From assembly GCA_045601045.1 (NCBI GenBank), contig JAZRZA010000001.1:1-27717 (forward strand): a DNA stretch of 27,717 nt, in the 5' to 3' direction. Below the pieces are notes generated by a model, which was given only the letters and a program-made list of their open reading frames with translations, ran no database searches and was not told where the DNA came from. The stretch comes from UBA1181 sp045601045. Its GTDB lineage: Bacteria > Bacteroidota > Bacteroidia > Bacteroidales > Paludibacteraceae. A program made the translations under genes and the position numbers. Of this stretch, positions 25,128-27,717 are shown one piece after another; position 1 is the stretch's first letter, and every line of letters begins with the position of its first letter.

Positions 25128-26597
25128 CTAACTCCAAAACGATGTATATTGCGTACGATCCAACTTCTCCTTCATCTCTACAATCTTTGCCAAAGACACA
25201 CTCTTTTCCATACCTTCAAACGTCTGTGTCAAGAGATCATCCAATTTGTTCAATACCCGTTCTGTTTTATCCGCATCACCCTCAATACGGCTCAATATCT
25301 TCATAGAGGTCATCTCATCGAGAGCATTGTTCAAGTATTCTTCACCACGGCACACGGCATAGACCAAGAACTCGTTACGAGTTCGGTAGGCTATCTTGAA
25401 AGGCGTCTTGTCGAGCACAGCATTTACCGCTTGTAGATATTCTATCACCTTGTCACACAAGTCTTTATTGGCTGAATAGACATCCTTACCCTCTACTGCG
25501 AACGGAATGAGGACACTTGGTTCTTCGTCTTTAGGACCTATATACCCAAACTCGCTGGCTGCATTTTCTTCCAAACCACCATTCAAATCCACTTCGTTCA
25601 TCTCGATAGTCATAGCACGGTCAAGTACCTTGCGACTAAAACTAAACGTTGTTTCATCCATATTGACAGTACCTACCACAAAGAGGTTTTGAGGGATGGT
25701 AATACCTTCATTTCGGAATTGTTCCTTTATGGCCAGTGCATTTTCTGTTTTACAGAACGTCGCAGTAAGATAATCCACTAAATCAATATACCAATCCTTA
25801 TCATCCTCGTTATAGATTGCCTTATTGCCTTTCAGCAACGGGTCCGTCACTATCTTCCCATCCTCCAGTTTACGACTCTCAATAACCGAAAGATATTCAG
25901 CAAAATACTGTTCCACTGGGGCAAGGTTCATCTCGTCCAAGCAGAGGAAATAAGGCACAGAAGGTTCGCTCCATGCCTTAGCCACGAACTTCAAGAAATC
26001 TCCTGCAATAAACTCAGGCTTCTCGCCAATACGGCTCACATAGCCTATCAACTCCGAGCTATCATGCCAGTTAGGCTTCACCTGAACCATTTCAAAATTG
26101 CGAGGCTTATGAGCTTTGTATTCATCATCTGTAGGTTGCCAGCACGCACGAGCCAACTCCCTCACAATTCGGCTCTTACCTGTTCCTGAAATTCCTGCGA
26201 GAAGAAGGAATGGCTTGGTACGGAGGGCGGTGAGGAAAGAATCTTTAGTATCAAGCATAGGATTCTTTTTAGGAAAGATATCTTCATACGAAATAGCAGT
26301 ACCATTCCAATCAAAATACAGCCAATCTCCATTTTCTTCTTCCAAACACAAAAATTGATCTTTGTATTTACCCACTAAACTTTCCCATGCTTCAAGATAG
26401 TCTTCTAATGACTTCCCATCCTTCTCGTCATATGTGGCAACAACTATTTTACCTCTTCCCCAACCCGCATTCAACCTATTAGTACCAGAAAAGAGCTGCG
26501 ATCTCTTAATCCTACTATAAAGAGTTTTTTGGGTAACAGCCGCATTTGTATTATATCCATGCGACTCTATTTCAGCAACCAAGTCATCAACATTCAT
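25128..26597 (-). CDS. McrB-like AAA+ NTPase subunit of a restriction system
   Basis: A 489-residue AAA+ protein of the McrB family, the NTP-driven motor that delivers DNA to the McrC-type nuclease. Walker A is Gly135-Ile-Ser-Gly-Thr-Gly-Lys141-Ser142 and Walker B is Leu-Asp221-Glu222-Met-Asn. The McrB-type signature is Val-Asn312-Met-Asp314-Glu, in place of the usual Asn-Thr-Ala-Asp, with a probable arginine finger near Arg327. The first roughly 110 residues are a separate N-terminal domain that I do not recognise and that probably sets DNA specificity; it is not obviously the methylcytosine-binding domain of E. coli McrB. I chose the ATG at 26597; a GTG two codons upstream also exists. It starts 24 bases after the methyltransferase stop. 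Confidence 0.88.
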   Translation of the reverse strand: MNVDDLVAEIESHGYNTNAAVTQKTLYSRIKRSQLFSGTNRLNAGWGRGKIVVATYDEKDGKSLEDYLEAWESLVGKYKDQFLCLEEENGDWLYFDWNGTAISYEDIFPKKNPMLDTKDSFLTALRTKPFLLLAGISGTGKSRIVRELARACWQPTDDEYKAHKPRNFEMVQVKPNWHDSSELIGYVSRIGEKPEFIAGDFLKFVAKAWSEPSVPYFLCLDEMNLAPVEQYFAEYLSVIESRKLEDGKIVTDPLLKGNKAIYNEDDKDWYIDLVDYLTATFCKTENALAIKEQFRNEGITIPQNLFVVGTVNMDETTFSFSRKVLDRAMTIEMNEVDLNGGLEENAASEFGYIGPKDEEPSVLIPFAVEGKDVYSANKDLCDKVIEYLQAVNAVLDKTPFKIAYRTRNEFLVYAVCRGEEYLNNALDEMTSMKILSRIEGDADKTERVLNKLDDLLTQTFEGMEKSVSLAKIVEMKEKLDRTQYTSFWS

Positions 26598-26621
26598 AAA
26601 CACTAGTTATTTCGTAACAAT

Positions 26622-27458
26622 TCAATCATTTTTCCACACTGAATAATTCACATTTGAAAGAGACACTTCTGCAGAAGCGCCTAACGGAAAACCCATCAGA
26701 TATTCTGCATTATCAGGAGAAGGTTTTCCAAAAACTTTCACAAAGTTTCTACATCCCTCATGTTTCATCATTGATGGTGCAGAATAATTAGCCATGGTTG
26801 TTGGTGTATGAATCAATCCAAAATCTTTCCCATATGTTTTTACTACCCAAGATTCTTTTCCCTCAAAAACTTCATCTAATTCAGACTCATCAACTATAGA
26901 AGAAGAAAAACTATGACTTAAATGTCTATTAACTAAAATTCTAAATGCAACAGCTGCAGCCCAAGGGGATTGTGCATTACCTATAGCTTTCAACTGTGCC
27001 CGTCTATTCGTTACTTCTAATTTTATTCCATGATCTTCTGGAGAATTATGCCAACACTTCGCAGACAGCTTGGGCAAAGACTTATCTGCCTTTGCTATTT
27101 TTTCAAATACAGAATAATCCTTAACTGCTAACAGCCAATAACGATCTCTTCTATGTGGTGCTCCTAATTCTCCACATGACAACTTACAACGCTCTACTTG
27201 ATATCCGACCGATTCTAAATCTTCTTTAGCTTTTTCAATTGCCTTCAAAACAACATTCTCACCAAACACAACAGGAGCATTTGATTCTCGGACAAATCTG
27301 AACATTTCTGGCCACAAATTCTTTTCCGCAATGTTTTTACCATGTGCAGCATGACTGAAAGCCTGGCAAGGGAAGCCACCGCAAAGCACATCAAATTCTC
27401 CTTTAAACTTGCCCCCATCTAATTTAGTCAAATCACCATAGATAGGAAATTTTTCCAT
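26622..27458 (-). CDS. DNA (cytosine-5)-methyltransferase, N-terminally truncated
   Basis: 278 residues of a C5-cytosine DNA methyltransferase. Seen: motif IV with catalytic cysteine in Gly-Gly-Phe-Pro-Cys32-Gln-Ala-Phe-Ser, motif VI Gly-Glu-Asn-Val (67-70), motif VIII Arg-Arg-Asp-Arg-Tyr, and motif X Ile-Gly-Asn-Ala-Gln-Ser-Pro. A segment with Thr-Pro-Thr and Leu-Met-Gly-Phe-Pro closes the protein, after motif X. Missing is the N-terminal 50-60 residues with motif I (Phe-x-Gly-x-Gly) that bind SAM. In-frame similarity continues upstream of the ATG to about 27512 (Gln-Gln-Arg-Gln-Asp-Asp-Gly), then meets TAG at 27530-27528, so the 5' end looks lost. It is either a pseudogene or one half of a split enzyme. 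It is more AT-rich than the core genes. It heads the McrB-like/McrC-like operon. Confidence 0.85.
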   Translation of the reverse strand: MEKFPIYGDLTKLDGGKFKGEFDVLCGGFPCQAFSHAAHGKNIAEKNLWPEMFRFVRESNAPVVFGENVVLKAIEKAKEDLESVGYQVERCKLSCGELGAPHRRDRYWLLAVKDYSVFEKIAKADKSLPKLSAKCWHNSPEDHGIKLEVTNRRAQLKAIGNAQSPWAAAVAFRILVNRHLSHSFSSSIVDESELDEVFEGKESWVVKTYGKDFGLIHTPTTMANYSAPSMMKHEGCRNFVKVFGKPSPDNAEYLMGFPLGASAEVSLSNVNYSVWKND

Positions 27459-27514
27459 CCAACCGTCATCTTGGCGCTGTTGGATTATTTTGTTACAAAT
27501 ACCAACACTAAAAC

Positions 27515-27670
27515 AAAAAGTACAAGACTAAATCTTGAAAGGTGTTGATTATGTGTGAGTTGCAAAAAGTGCAAGAAAAAATAAAAAGTACAAGGTGGCG
27601 CAAATGGGTGGCTATTGGGTTACAGATTTGGGTGGCAAAATTGTTACATCGGCAGAAACGGTTACATGGC
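27515..27670. repeat. Cluster of short direct repeats upstream of the methyltransferase fragment
   Basis: AAAAAGTRCAAG occurs three times (27515-27526, 27564-27575, 27583-27594). A 24-base unit GGGTGGC-N6-GTTACA occurs twice (from 27606 and 27630). A shorter GGTGGC lies at 27594 and further GTTACA copies at 27492 and 27661. All point the same way. On the minus strand the first type reads CTTGTACTTTTT, close to a promoter -7 element with one extra base. Confidence 0.7.
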
Positions 27671-27675
27671 ACAAA

Positions 27676-27700
27676 AAAAGGGGTGATTTTCACCCCTTTT
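27676..27700 (-). terminator. Strong hairpin terminator at the right edge
   Basis: A perfect 11-bp stem, AAAAGGGGTGA with TCACCCCTTTT, around a 3-base loop. On the minus strand it is followed by a run of T, so it would end a leftward transcript entering from beyond the window and insulate the methyltransferase operon. Confidence 0.75.
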
Positions 27701-27717
27701 CTCTTTCAAATTTCTCC

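Noticed and set aside
27551..27717. Plus-strand frame from an ATG at 27551 that stays open to the window end
   Set aside because: It runs through the repeat cluster and the perfect terminator palindrome and shows no recognisable protein family; more likely chance, though a partial gene cannot be excluded.
1..27717. CRISPR array, rRNA or integrase genes
   Set aside because: No regularly spaced direct repeats with unique spacers, no rRNA-like stretch and no recombinase motifs were seen.

Overview
The window looks like chromosomal DNA from a member of the Bacteroidetes, most likely order Bacteroidales. Supporting signs are two very long hybrid two-component systems (periplasmic propeller, histidine kinase, receiver and AraC domain in one chain), a DUF4290 gene next to murA, promoter boxes of the TAnnTTTG type instead of E. 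coli-like -10 boxes, no obvious Shine-Dalgarno sequences, and tRNA genes without an encoded CCA end. I cannot name the genus from sequence alone.

Layout from left to right. (1) 265-1182 (+): an Rpn/PD-(D/E)XK transposase-like nuclease with a G-I-E-Q repeat tail. (2) 1321-7454 (-): a tight five-gene operon read leftward, DUF4290, murA, class A penicillin-binding protein, an alpha-oxoamine synthase (serine palmitoyltransferase-like) and guanine deaminase. It combines peptidoglycan precursor synthesis and polymerisation with a possible lipid step. (3) 7651-14002 (+): apbE, a 1407-residue hybrid two-component regulator and a TerC-family membrane protein, separated by only 3-4 bases. (4) 14083-15165 (-): mannose-1-phosphate guanylyltransferase, convergent with terC across a long terminator hairpin. 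(5) 15425-15725 (+): two identical tandem tRNA-Leu(CAA) genes with a good promoter and terminator. (6) 16090-20091 (-): a second hybrid two-component regulator. (7) 20272-21552 (+): glyA, with the codon usage of a highly expressed gene.

Right of glyA (about 21.6-27.7 kb) the DNA becomes more AT-rich and looks like an accessory defence island, all on the minus strand: a 5-methylcytosine DNA methyltransferase fragment, an McrB-like AAA+ ATPase, an McrC-like/DUF2357 nuclease and a Fic-domain protein. Methyltransferase plus McrB-like plus McrC-like genes resembles the LlaJI/BsuMI kind of McrBC-derived restriction-modification system rather than a plain type IV McrBC. The methyltransferase lacks its SAM-binding N-terminus (motif I). 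Its recognisable homology stops beside a cluster of short direct repeats, and a long inverted repeat separates the mcrB-like and mcrC-like genes. This island is the best candidate for unusual biology in the window.

Neither hybrid two-component system lies beside SusC/SusD or carbohydrate-active enzyme genes here, so their usual polysaccharide targets cannot be read from context.
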